Positions 27,039 through 35,419 of a stretch of DNA of 64,000 nucleotides are shown piece by piece. The notes beneath the pieces are model-generated. The model was given only the letters and a program-made list of their open reading frames with translations. It had not been told where the DNA came from and searched no databases. The position numbers and the translations under genes were made by a program. Positions within the stretch are counted from its first letter, which is position 1. The number at the start of each line of letters is the position of its first letter. This stretch comes from Corallococcus sp. CA053C. GTDB taxonomy: Bacteria > Myxococcota > Myxococcia > Myxococcales > Myxococcaceae. The stretch is from contig NZ_RAWA01000001.1 of NCBI RefSeq assembly GCF_003611675.1, positions 1 through 64,000 of the forward strand. Reading direction: 5' to 3'.

Positions 27039-27752
27039 CTACTTGCGGATGCAGCCAGATTTATCAGTGATTGCCTTTGGACAGGCGACCTGCTTGAAGC
27101 TCATGGTAGGATTGTCCGCGTTCATGAACCAGTCGAATCGCCAATTGCAGCCCGCCCTCAATTGAGACGGCAGCTGGCTACATTCAGTTCGACTGGCGAT
27201 GCCGCCGTATCTGGCACCCCAACCATCGGCTGGAGCACCCCACTGACTCGTACAGGCGTTGAAAATGCCCACACCCCCGCCAGGGACTAGCAGGTCGAAA
27301 TGGTTCTGACCCAAATCCCCTCCCGTATTGACCGCCTGAACCACCATCTTCTTGCCCTTCACGGGCCCGCTGGTGAATGTCAATTCGTAACAGGCGCAGC
27401 TCCAGGTGGCTTCTGACCCGCCAGCCACATTCACTGCGGCAAACCCATACGCCAGAGTCGAATTAACAGCCCACGGCTGATTGTTGTTACACGCGTAGGC
27501 AGTACCACCATTCGCACCGCTTTGCGCATCCTGACTGACTACGGTGACACCATCCTTGGCGCAAGCTTTGACCGGACTGGTAACCGAGGCTTTCCCAGGC
27601 CACGAAGCGCTTCCTTTGGCACAATCCCAGTATCGGGTCGTTTTGCCCGTTTGTTGAGCCTCAGCCTCGTTGCCGATGCCGAGCAGGAGCGCGAACGCAG
27701 TCACTACAGCCAGCGCTTGTCGAAGGGAGCCTCTGTGACGAGTATTTCTCAT
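27039..27752 (-). CDS. Secreted GH45 endoglucanase
   Basis: 237-aa secreted protein; a Sec signal ends near AEAQQ. The mature part begins TTRYWDCAKGSASWPGKASV, the hallmark of glycoside hydrolase family 45 with the catalytic-base Asp in YWD. HFDLLVPGGGVGIF holds the catalytic-acid Asp. The domain spans nearly the whole mature protein and ends with paired cysteines. In fungal enzymes the start reads TTRYWDCCKPSC; here two of those cysteines are lost (WDCAKGSA). Start at 27752 (MRNTRHRGSLR) rather than 27806. GC content is visibly lower than in neighbours, which suggests recent transfer. Confidence 0.88.
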   Translation of the reverse strand: MRNTRHRGSLRQALAVVTAFALLLGIGNEAEAQQTGKTTRYWDCAKGSASWPGKASVTSPVKACAKDGVTVVSQDAQSGANGGTAYACNNNQPWAVNSTLAYGFAAVNVAGGSEATWSCACYELTFTSGPVKGKKMVVQAVNTGGDLGQNHFDLLVPGGGVGIFNACTSQWGAPADGWGARYGGIASRTECSQLPSQLRAGCNWRFDWFMNADNPTMSFKQVACPKAITDKSGCIRK

Positions 27753-28204
27753 CGTCGCAGCGTGGCCGTGACAGCACGCGAGTGTCAAGGAGCAACGCTG
27801 CCCCACGCTTCACACCTCGTGCGTACCCGGCAATGCGCTGTTCGGCACGGCCACCTCGCACCCGTTGAACCTAGAGCAGGAGGGCGCTGGCATGCTGCCA
27901 GACCTCAATCGCCAGCCCCGATGACGAGAACGACCCGCAGCGCGATCTCGTACTTGCCCTCGCGCTCTGAATTGTCGGTCTTCACCTCTCCCGCCATGCG
28001 CGCCGCCCGGCGCGGGTTCGATTCCCGCGGCCTCCACTGTTTTGCGCTGTGTTCAAAGTCCCGCACGTGCACTGCCAGCTGGGCGCGAGCTTCGGCACCG
28101 AGCACGTCGCGTCCGGCAGCATCGACAGCGGCGAGTACGTGGAGCCATGGCCAATACCCCACCCGCGAGGGTGCGGACCCGGATGAGGGCGGCGGAGGTG
28201 GGCT
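27753..28204. other. Intergenic region with att-like repeat
   Basis: About 450 bp without a supported gene. Its main content is the 40-nt repeat at 28012-28051. Short ORFs here have no recognisable features. Confidence 0.5.
28012..28051 (+). repeat. 40-nt repeat with tRNA/tmRNA-3'-end-like motif (copy C)
   Basis: It has T-arm gcggg-TTCGATT-cccgc, acceptor-like cctcca, then ctgttttgcgctgtg. It matches 21085-21124 at 38 of 40 positions in the same orientation. No upstream tRNA body is present. With copy B it brackets the 21.1-28.0 kb block. Confidence 0.7.
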
Positions 28205-29674
28205 TCAGGCCCAGAGCGCCTGCTCAAGCGAGTCCAGCATTGCGAGCCCCACCTCGGCGGAGGGAAGGCCGGCGTCGGCGGTGAGCTCCGCGTCGAGCGG
28301 CACGGCCACCTCCGCGCGCAGCACGGCCACCGCCTGCCGCCGGGCCTTGTGAAGCGCCGCCTGGTCCTCCACGGACAGCCTGGGAGCGGCCCAGCCGGCA
28401 ATGTCCCAGGACAGGCCCGCGTGCCGCGTCTCGTCCTCCGCGATGCGCGACATGGCCTTGCGGATCTCCGGGTCGCGCGCGTGCAGGGCCTGGTGGTGTG
28501 CCAGCAGTGCGCCATACGTCTCCCGCACGCAGCCCTCCACGGCGTTGTCGAGCAGCACTTCGGTCAAGGGCCGCAATGGCAGCTCCGCCACGGACGGCGC
28601 GGGAGGGACGGCGCCAAAGCGGAGGGTCAACCGTCGGGTGACGTCGGTATGCCGCACCTCGTCCACCGCGCTGGCGAGCGCCGCATCCTGCAAGGCCACG
28701 TCCGCGCCATGCAGCTTCAGTTCGTCGTGCAGACGGAGGAAGGCGTGGATGGAGGCAGCCTCCAGGCGGGCGGCCTCCGCGAAGTAGCGGCCCCGAGGAT
28801 CCTCACAGGCACCGGACCGGGCGTCCTGAAGCCCCACGGGTCTTCGGCCCACGTAGCAGGTTTCGTCGCCGTACTTGAGGACGGTGGGTTCATATTTGAC
28901 CAGCTCCCCCGAGGATGTGATTCGCAGGGCCTGCTGGTACAGATTTGATCCCTTCCCACAGGCAACACCCTGGGAGACCCGCACCGTGAAGCCGTCGTCG
29001 GGGTTGACCCCGACCCGCGGCGGAAAATCACCGCCACTGCTGCACACGTCGTAGCCGGATGCGAACGCCAGGAGGACGGCCTCCTGCTCGGTATCGATGG
29101 TGCCAAGCAATTGCTGGAGCGCTTCTGTCGTTGCGTAGGTCCTGACCTCGTCGCCGCGCGTGGTCACCACGTAATAGGACGAACACCCAGAATTGCAATG
29201 GCGACGAAAGCCTTCCTCGCCGCCGTCCTGCGTCCGGAGCGCTTGCTGACAGGCCGCCTTGTCGGAGGCTGTCTCGCACGCGGTTCCGGAGGTGGACGTG
29301 GGCTGGAATCCGGGGCTCCGCGTCGTCTTCAAGCGCGCTCGCACTGCCCCTCCGCGGGTTCGGGGTTGCGTCGTGTCCGGGACCCACTCCGCGACGAAGG
29401 AATACTGTCGCAGCTCGACGAAGTCCGGGGCAGGCATCAGCGAAAGCCTGTCAACCGGGGGGACGCGCCAGAGGGGAAGCGAGACGCCATTCAGCGCAAG
29501 CGAGTCCTCGCATTGAATCTGGCGGTAGGTCGTCGCAAGTGGCGCCGTCGGGGCGGGGCGATGGGTGTCAGGCTTCACGGACCGCTCACCCTGACATCCG
29601 GCGAGCACCAGCGGCGTGGCGAGGGATGCCTTCAGGACCCTGGAGAACAGTTGACGCAATCGCTGTGCGGTCAT
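28205..29674 (-). CDS. Lipoprotein with ferritin-like di-iron domain
   Basis: 489-aa predicted lipoprotein from ATG 29674: MTAQRLRQLFSRVLKASLAT leads to lipobox LVLAGC. The N-terminal 300 residues are an unrecognised Cys-containing domain. From about residue 315 a four-helix ferritin-like domain follows. Candidate iron ligands are the E of EAARLEAASIHAF, E and H of DEVRHTDVTRR, the E of VRETYGALLAHH and the E and H of EDETRHAGLSW. An exported di-iron domain of this type could be an oxidase or an iron or oxygen sensor; the substrate is unknown. The longer open frame to 29995 is arginine-rich and rejected. Confidence 0.82.
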   Translation of the reverse strand: MTAQRLRQLFSRVLKASLATPLVLAGCQGERSVKPDTHRPAPTAPLATTYRQIQCEDSLALNGVSLPLWRVPPVDRLSLMPAPDFVELRQYSFVAEWVPDTTQPRTRGGAVRARLKTTRSPGFQPTSTSGTACETASDKAACQQALRTQDGGEEGFRRHCNSGCSSYYVVTTRGDEVRTYATTEALQQLLGTIDTEQEAVLLAFASGYDVCSSGGDFPPRVGVNPDDGFTVRVSQGVACGKGSNLYQQALRITSSGELVKYEPTVLKYGDETCYVGRRPVGLQDARSGACEDPRGRYFAEAARLEAASIHAFLRLHDELKLHGADVALQDAALASAVDEVRHTDVTRRLTLRFGAVPPAPSVAELPLRPLTEVLLDNAVEGCVRETYGALLAHHQALHARDPEIRKAMSRIAEDETRHAGLSWDIAGWAAPRLSVEDQAALHKARRQAVAVLRAEVAVPLDAELTADAGLPSAEVGLAMLDSLEQALWA

Positions 29675-29786
29675 GAGCGGCTCATGCGGAAGGGGCACAA
29701 GGCCCAGGAGCCATGACGCTACCAGCGGCGGCCCCCTCCGCCAACGTGAGTGATTGCGGGACGCGAAGGCCCCCCGACGCCGCTGT

Positions 29787-30358
29787 TCAAGGTTCCTCCA
29801 GGCCCACCTTCGCGGCCACCTCTTCCAAGACATCGCGGGGAAGGCGGAGGGCCGTGACGAACTCCTGCCGGAGGGCCTCGGGGACTGGCGGCTCGCGCGT
29901 GTCGAGCGCCAAGAGCACACGCTCCGTCCACGCGACGAAGGCAAGCCCCTGCCGTGCCAGGGAGCGGGCGAAGGGGAGGAATGCCACTTCGACACGGGGC
30001 GTGAGGGGTTTGTCCGAGGGGCCCCGGTCCTCCAGGCTCAGGACCTCTCCGTGGCGCCAGAGCCGCAGATGGGATTCCTCCCAGGGCTGGGCGCCCGTAT
30101 CCTCCGCGCCATCGAGCAGCGCCTTCAGCGCGAAGAACCAGCTCCAGGTCATCCAGAACTCATCCACCGAGCCGTCATCGCTGAAGGGCTGGCCTCCGAC
30201 ATCGATGAAGAAGCCCCCTGGAAGCTGCAACAGCTCACGCGCGGGTGACGCAGATACATGTCCACGGCTTCGGCTTCCAATCCCTCCAGGAATTCGAGCG
30301 GCACCCAGTCCGGACCCATGCGCACGCGGAACTCCACTTGGAAGGGTGAGGACGCCAT
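29787..30358 (-). pseudogene. Frameshifted full-length paralogue of the 37054 gene
   Basis: From ATG 30358 (MASSPFQVEFRVRMGPDWVP) the protein runs to SCCSFQGA, then shifts frame. The correct continuation GGFFIDVGGQPFSDDGSVDE and on to DVLEEVAAKVGLEEP is in another frame. Compared with 37054-37413, this copy lacks one A in a gcc-a-ccc context (reads gccccc near 30214), which explains the frameshift. It retains a 71-codon central part that the other copy has lost. Function unknown. Confidence 0.85.
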
Positions 30359-30526
30359 TTCGGGGAGCGTAGCGCATCCGTCCGCCGCCAGTTCCCGGTT
30401 GGGAGCAGTTCGGCGCGGTGTCCAGCAGCGGCATCGCGCTCGCGAACCCGAACACGGCGCGCCGGTAGCCTTCGCGCGGAAGGGAGTCCGGGCTCCTCGT
30501 CGAGAGGAACCCGGACTCCAGAGGAC

Positions 30527-33500
30527 TCAGGGCGCCGGGAAGTGATCGAAGAAGGGGTCCAGCGTGCGCGTGCCATCCGCCTGGTTCGTACCGGCCGTCA
30601 GCCACGGGGGCACGACGCCCCCCAGCACCGCCGGGACGTTCATGGGCTGGCGTCGCGGGTCCTGGAAGCGGGGACCCGTGCCCGCGCTCAGCGCCCCCAA
30701 CCGGAGTCCCGGCAGCGGCGCGGTGGACGTGTGGCAAGACAGACAGAAGGCATTGCTGCTGGTGTCCGGTCGCGGCTGCGTGGCCTGGAGCACGGGCAAC
30801 GCCATCATCCCCGCGCGCAGGCAGCGGGCGGAGAGACTGGCCGAGGCCTGGGGGTTCTTGTGGACACGGTCGATGCAGAGGTGTTCGCCGTACTGCGCCG
30901 GGTAGTCCAGCGGCTCCACATAGGTCCCCAGCCGCATCTGCTCGCAGAAGGAGGAACGGGTCCCCGGATATTGGCTTGAGCGCCAGCGAAGCGCGTCCAG
31001 CGCCGGATGCCATTGCTCATACTTGCGGAAGGACAGGTCCACCGACGTCCCGAGCGCCTCGTTGCAGATGAGCTCCTCCACCCAGGGCAGCCGCTGATCC
31101 TGCGGCGACATCGCGAAGATGCGCAGCTCATCCACCCAGCCGTAGAAGGGCAGCCGCGCCTGCCCCCGGACGAAGTCCGGGCCCGGGTCGCCCAACGTCA
31201 TCCACGTCCAGCCATTCATCGAATTGAACATCGGGTCGAACCCCAGGTCCCCCGGGGCGACCGTCAGCGTCGAGTGCCGCGTCCCATTGATGTAGAACGC
31301 GAGCGTGCGCTGGCCCGCCTCGGTGTAGATCTTCATGCCGAAATGGAAATAGCGGCCAACCTCCACCAGCTCCCCCAGGTTGACGGTGGACGTGGTTCCC
31401 GTGCTGCCGTTGTACACAGCGAGTTCATGCCACGCAAAACCGCTGGAATCCCTCGCCCGGACCAGCCCGACCCATGAGTTGTCGGAGAAGTAGAAGATGG
31501 TGCGCGGCACGCTGCGCACGACCGAGCCTCCGGGCTGGAGCGTGACTTCCTGGCGTGAGTCCAGCCAGATGCCGAAAACCCAGTCGCGCCGGGACGGGTC
31601 GACGGGGTAGCCCATGTCCATGAAGTCATTGATACCGTCCAGCCAGACGCCCTTCCCGCTCACCCCTCCAAGCGCCACGGGTTCGATGCGCGCGCCGCCC
31701 CGCAACCGCACCGAGGTGGGAGGCTGGGGGCCGTCCGTGCCGAACACCGGGCTGCCCGTGGCGGCGTTCTGCGCCAGCGGGTTGCGCTTGAAACGGAAGT
31801 CGGCGACGCCGCCGCCGCGCACGTAGGCCCCGGCGTCACGGACGGGCACGAAGCCGTCCTGGGGAAACGTCTCCGCGCGCCACGGCCCGTAGGGTGACAC
31901 ATCCATGCGCATGGCCGCGTTCATGTGGGCCACCACGAAGGCGCGCTTGTTGAGGTAGTCGTCGAAGGCCACCTGGGAGTTGCGCTGGGTGTTGGACTGC
32001 ACGTTCCACACCACGTCGAAGGGCAGCGTGGGCCGCATCGCATCGAAGTGGTTGAGCTGGTTCTCGAAGGAGAAGATCTGCGAGCTGCCCCGGGGCGTCA
32101 GCGGCACGTCCGCGCCCGCGTAGAGGCGTAGATCATAGGTTCGCTGGTAGCGATCCTCGCCGTTGCCGCCCAGGTCGGAGATGCTCAGTCCGTTGTCCAG
32201 GATGACGGCCTTGCCGTGCGTCCACGCCCCCAGCACGGTGACGGCCTGCGCGGGTGCGCGGTCCGGGTTGAACTTCGCCCGGTCCGCGTCGTTGACGGGC
32301 GCGCCCCACAGCTGCTCCACGAAGCTCGCGGGGGAGTACCGGTCGACGTTGAGGACCTGCCGCGCGTAGTAGCCATCGTGTGGGTGGTTCTTCGCCGCGA
32401 AGAACAGGTTCTTGCCCTCGCGGTCCATCCACGCGTAGGCGCCCTGGTTCCTCATGCCGAAGGGGATGTTGTTTCCCAGCGTGTCCCGGAAGGGGCGCGG
32501 CTGCCCGCTGACGACCTGGGACCTGGCCATTTCGTACCGGGTGTTCACCGCGGGGTCCATGGGCATCATGCTGATGGGCTTGAAGTGACTCCAGCCCGCC
32601 GCGCGGCAGACCTGGTCGGAGGACGCGTAGTAGAGGCCGTTCATGTTGATGATGAGCAGCCGTCCGTCGCCGCTCGTCGCAGGCTCGAAGAGGGCGTACG
32701 GCTTCTCGTTGGTCCCCCACCCCGTGTTGCCATTCCAGGTGCTTCCGTTGCCAATGACCGCGTCCTCGTCGTCCTCGACCTTGAAGGAGGACTGGTAGCT
32801 CTGCCGATCAAAGAACTGGCACCACTTGGGCGCAGAGGCGGACGTATTGCGGAGGTACACGGGCGTGGGAAGCGGCCATACCTGCACCGGGACGTAGCAC
32901 TGGAAGCCGGGGTTCGTGGTGAACAGGCGCGGCCAGTCGATGGTGTCCGGCGTCCCGGGGTAGCTGTACGCGGAGTTCGCGTTCATGTCCCCCCAGGGCG
33001 AGTCGTGGATGTTGAAGGGGCGGAACGGCGGCAGGTCCCAGGTGGGCAGCGACTTGACCTCGCCCTCCGGGTTGCGCGGATAGACCCAGAGCCCCGAGCC
33101 GGCGACGCCTCCCGCCACGGAGTCCCCCGCGGTCACGGACTTGGGGGTGCGCATGAAGACGGTGAGGTCCACCGACCGCAGCTCCCAGCGGTTCCCCGTG
33201 GACGCCACCATTCCGTAGACGAGGGACATCTCGTAACAGTCACCGGACACGAAGGGCGAGCCCACGTCATAGCGGGCCCTGCACGCCACGGGGTTGCGCC
33301 CGTGGCTGCCCATCTGCACGGCGGTCATCGAGTCCTCGCACGTGGTGCTGTGAAGCGCGTCGGGGAAGTCGCCGTTGTTCTTCGCGCTCAGCCCCGTGGC
33401 CATCGGGTTGAAGTAGGTGAAGGGGTGGAGCGACGCGGGGCTCAGCGGCTGCACGAACCGGTTGCCCTTGCTGGCGAAGTCGTAACGGAAATCCTGGCCG

Positions 33501-34039
33501 AGCAGCTCGGGACGGAATGAATACAACACCGACCCTTCCGTGCAGCCCCGACACCCCCCACGCACGAACAGCCGGCCGTCGTTGGTACCACGGTTGAACG
33601 GCAGGACCTGGATGGCATTGGCGGCGTCACTGACCTCGGGTGTCCGGGCAGGACTCCAGCCGTTGTCGTAATCATTGGGGGGAAAGGGCTGCATCACCCC
33701 GGACAACGTGGAGGGCTGGAGCGACAGCGGAGCGGAGGAAGACGCGCGGTAGGGCCGGGACGCCGGCGACAGCTCCCGGAAGATGCTGGGCCGCTGGGGG
33801 TTCGCTTCGTTGAAACAATTGTCAATGACACCGTAGCCAGCGCTGGAGCAGGGCCCGGTGCCCACCATCGCCACCTCGGAGAACCAGGTGGGGACATCCA
33901 GCCGCTGAGCCTGCGACCCGGGAGGATTCGTGGGCTGTGTTTCAGGAAGAGGTGCCCGTGAGTCGCAAGCAAGGCCAAGAGCGAGGAGGAAGACGACGAG
34001 GGACGGCCAGGGCGCACGGGGTACGGGTTTCAGGAGCAT
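30527..34039 (-). CDS. Large lipoprotein with LamG-like domain and C-terminal CxxCH motif
   Basis: 1170-aa lipoprotein from ATG 34039; signal MLLKPVPRAPWPSLVVFLLA then lipobox GLAC. The first two-thirds are unrecognised and beta-rich, with many aromatic residues. Around residues 770-980 a concanavalin/LamG-like domain is visible (GVWLDGINDFMDMGYPVDPS, ending YGWVDELRIFAMSPQD). Near the C-terminus SNAFCLSCHTS contains a CxxCH haem-attachment motif, so a c-type haem is possible. It is likely surface-exposed and could bind polymer or carry electrons; both are inference. The upstream extension to 34969 is rejected. Confidence 0.8.
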   Translation of the reverse strand: MLLKPVPRAPWPSLVVFLLALGLACDSRAPLPETQPTNPPGSQAQRLDVPTWFSEVAMVGTGPCSSAGYGVIDNCFNEANPQRPSIFRELSPASRPYRASSSAPLSLQPSTLSGVMQPFPPNDYDNGWSPARTPEVSDAANAIQVLPFNRGTNDGRLFVRGGCRGCTEGSVLYSFRPELLGQDFRYDFASKGNRFVQPLSPASLHPFTYFNPMATGLSAKNNGDFPDALHSTTCEDSMTAVQMGSHGRNPVACRARYDVGSPFVSGDCYEMSLVYGMVASTGNRWELRSVDLTVFMRTPKSVTAGDSVAGGVAGSGLWVYPRNPEGEVKSLPTWDLPPFRPFNIHDSPWGDMNANSAYSYPGTPDTIDWPRLFTTNPGFQCYVPVQVWPLPTPVYLRNTSASAPKWCQFFDRQSYQSSFKVEDDEDAVIGNGSTWNGNTGWGTNEKPYALFEPATSGDGRLLIINMNGLYYASSDQVCRAAGWSHFKPISMMPMDPAVNTRYEMARSQVVSGQPRPFRDTLGNNIPFGMRNQGAYAWMDREGKNLFFAAKNHPHDGYYARQVLNVDRYSPASFVEQLWGAPVNDADRAKFNPDRAPAQAVTVLGAWTHGKAVILDNGLSISDLGGNGEDRYQRTYDLRLYAGADVPLTPRGSSQIFSFENQLNHFDAMRPTLPFDVVWNVQSNTQRNSQVAFDDYLNKRAFVVAHMNAAMRMDVSPYGPWRAETFPQDGFVPVRDAGAYVRGGGVADFRFKRNPLAQNAATGSPVFGTDGPQPPTSVRLRGGARIEPVALGGVSGKGVWLDGINDFMDMGYPVDPSRRDWVFGIWLDSRQEVTLQPGGSVVRSVPRTIFYFSDNSWVGLVRARDSSGFAWHELAVYNGSTGTTSTVNLGELVEVGRYFHFGMKIYTEAGQRTLAFYINGTRHSTLTVAPGDLGFDPMFNSMNGWTWMTLGDPGPDFVRGQARLPFYGWVDELRIFAMSPQDQRLPWVEELICNEALGTSVDLSFRKYEQWHPALDALRWRSSQYPGTRSSFCEQMRLGTYVEPLDYPAQYGEHLCIDRVHKNPQASASLSARCLRAGMMALPVLQATQPRPDTSSNAFCLSCHTSTAPLPGLRLGALSAGTGPRFQDPRRQPMNVPAVLGGVVPPWLTAGTNQADGTRTLDPFFDHFPAP

Positions 34040-34377
34040 GGGCGGTTGTAGCAACGCACCCACACCCAGGGTCAACCCCGGGCAGCGCGAACCCAGCCGG
34101 TCCGGTGGGGGATTCGCCGCGGGGGGCTCCGATGTGTATCGGGACCATTGAGTCATCGCCCATGCCGAGGCGGGCCTCGAGCCGGTGGCCTGTGAACGCG
34201 GCGGAGCGGCTCCGCATGCCGGAGATGAAGGACGCGCCTGGCGTGTCTCGCTCGACCCGAAGTCCCTTCGTCCCAGAATCGCCTTCGCGGCGCTCTTCAT
34301 GACCTGAAAGCCCTGGCCGGCGATCCTGACGAGATCGCCGGCCAGGGCTTCTCCATCACGGCTCCTTCGGAAGCAGC
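34040..34377. other. Intergenic region between two minus-strand genes
   Basis: About 340 bp. Apart from the terminator hairpin at 34309-34349 I see no supported gene; arginine-rich open frames on the minus strand lack features. Confidence 0.45.
34309..34349 (-). terminator. Strong hairpin after the pilin-head-like gene
   Basis: A perfect 17-bp stem (34309-34325 with 34333-34349) around a 7-nt loop lies about 30 bp past the stop of the 34378 gene. There is no long T-run after it (ttcagg), so it may slow RNA decay as well as end transcription. Confidence 0.7.
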
Positions 34378-35190
34378 CTACTGGCACGACGCCGGATACG
34401 ACGGGGTGACGACGGGCTGCCCCGCCTGCGTGATGGTCAGGACGGTGCCCTCCGTCGCGCCAGTCACGGCCTTCGCCGTGGCGGTGAAGCCAGTCGTTCC
34501 GTTCAACGTGACCTTGTAGATGAACCGGCAGCCTCCCACCCAGGACGCGTCCGGCACCGCTGCACGGGTGCCATTCGGGCACCCCTCCGGCACGAAGCCG
34601 ATCAGCGGCAGGTTGGTGGAATACTGGTCCCTCTCCGCGAAGTACGACTGCTCCACCACATAGATGTAGCCCATGTTGGACCGGGCCTCCCGCAGCTGGG
34701 CTTCGCACGTGAAGGATTGCGGCGACTGGCACTCCGCGGAGTCCACGTAGCGGCGCACCCCCTGGCGCTCCAGCCAGAAGAGGCGACCGGAGACGGGGTG
34801 GGTGCCAATCTGGAGCGTGATGCCCGCGGACGCCGTCCCCGCCACTCCCTGCGCCACCGCCGTGAAGCCCGGCGAGGGATGCGGCGTGATGCCCGTGACC
34901 TTGTAGGAGAAGTTGCACCCGGACACCCAGCCCGCTCCCGGCACGGGGGCTCGGCTGCCGTTCGGACACGCCGCGGGCGCGAAACCGGCACTGGTGAGGT
35001 TCAGCGTGAAGACATCATGCTCTCCGAAATATCCAGATTCCGCGGCGTAGAGCGACCGCATCTCGCGGATGGCCTCGCATTCCACCGTGCCGCAGTCCAC
35101 CGGCGTCCCCACGTCCGCCCAGGCGGTCGCGGACACTCCTGCCACTCCCATGCACACCACGGCCAGCCACTGCTTCAGGTTCTGCTTCAT
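34378..35190 (-). CDS. Secreted protein with two tandem type IV pilin-head-like domains
   Basis: 270 aa from ATG 35190, with Sec signal MKQNLKQWLAVVCMGVAGVS ending ATAWA. Two homologous halves follow. Half 1 has EMRSLYAAESGYFGEHDVFT and AACPNGSRAPVPGAGWVSGC; half 2 has GYIYVVEQSYFAERDQYSTN and EGCPNGTRAAVPDASWVGGC. Each ends in a GFTA strand. The motif of a helix, Y-F-x-E, x-D-x-Y/F-x-x-x, then Gly-Phe-x-P is that of the globular head of myxobacterial PilA-type pilins. The methylated N-terminal helix and prepilin cleavage site are absent, so this is a soluble secreted head-only protein. Cysteines are probably disulfide-linked. Confidence 0.75.
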   Translation of the reverse strand: MKQNLKQWLAVVCMGVAGVSATAWADVGTPVDCGTVECEAIREMRSLYAAESGYFGEHDVFTLNLTSAGFAPAACPNGSRAPVPGAGWVSGCNFSYKVTGITPHPSPGFTAVAQGVAGTASAGITLQIGTHPVSGRLFWLERQGVRRYVDSAECQSPQSFTCEAQLREARSNMGYIYVVEQSYFAERDQYSTNLPLIGFVPEGCPNGTRAAVPDASWVGGCRFIYKVTLNGTTGFTATAKAVTGATEGTVLTITQAGQPVVTPSYPASCQ

Positions 35191-35419
35191 GAGGCGTGAG
35201 CTCCTTCTCGGGAAAAATTCGCGCGTTGGACACGCGCCCCCTGTCACCAGTTCCATTCACCGGTACAGGTCCTCCGCTCCCGCCCTGGGTTGTGACGGCG
35301 TGAACCGGGTTCGGAGGCTGGAGGTTGGAACGCTCCGACCCGCGCGCGGAGTCTTGATTCGGCCGCACCGCCAGGAGATGCTCCCCGGCAGGGTCTTCTC
35401 CACGCGACAGGATTTTATC

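Noticed and set aside
34303-34969. N-terminal extension of the LamG lipoprotein
   Set aside because: It is Arg/Pro-rich, crosses the strong hairpin and the next gene, and the lipoprotein signal begins at 34039.
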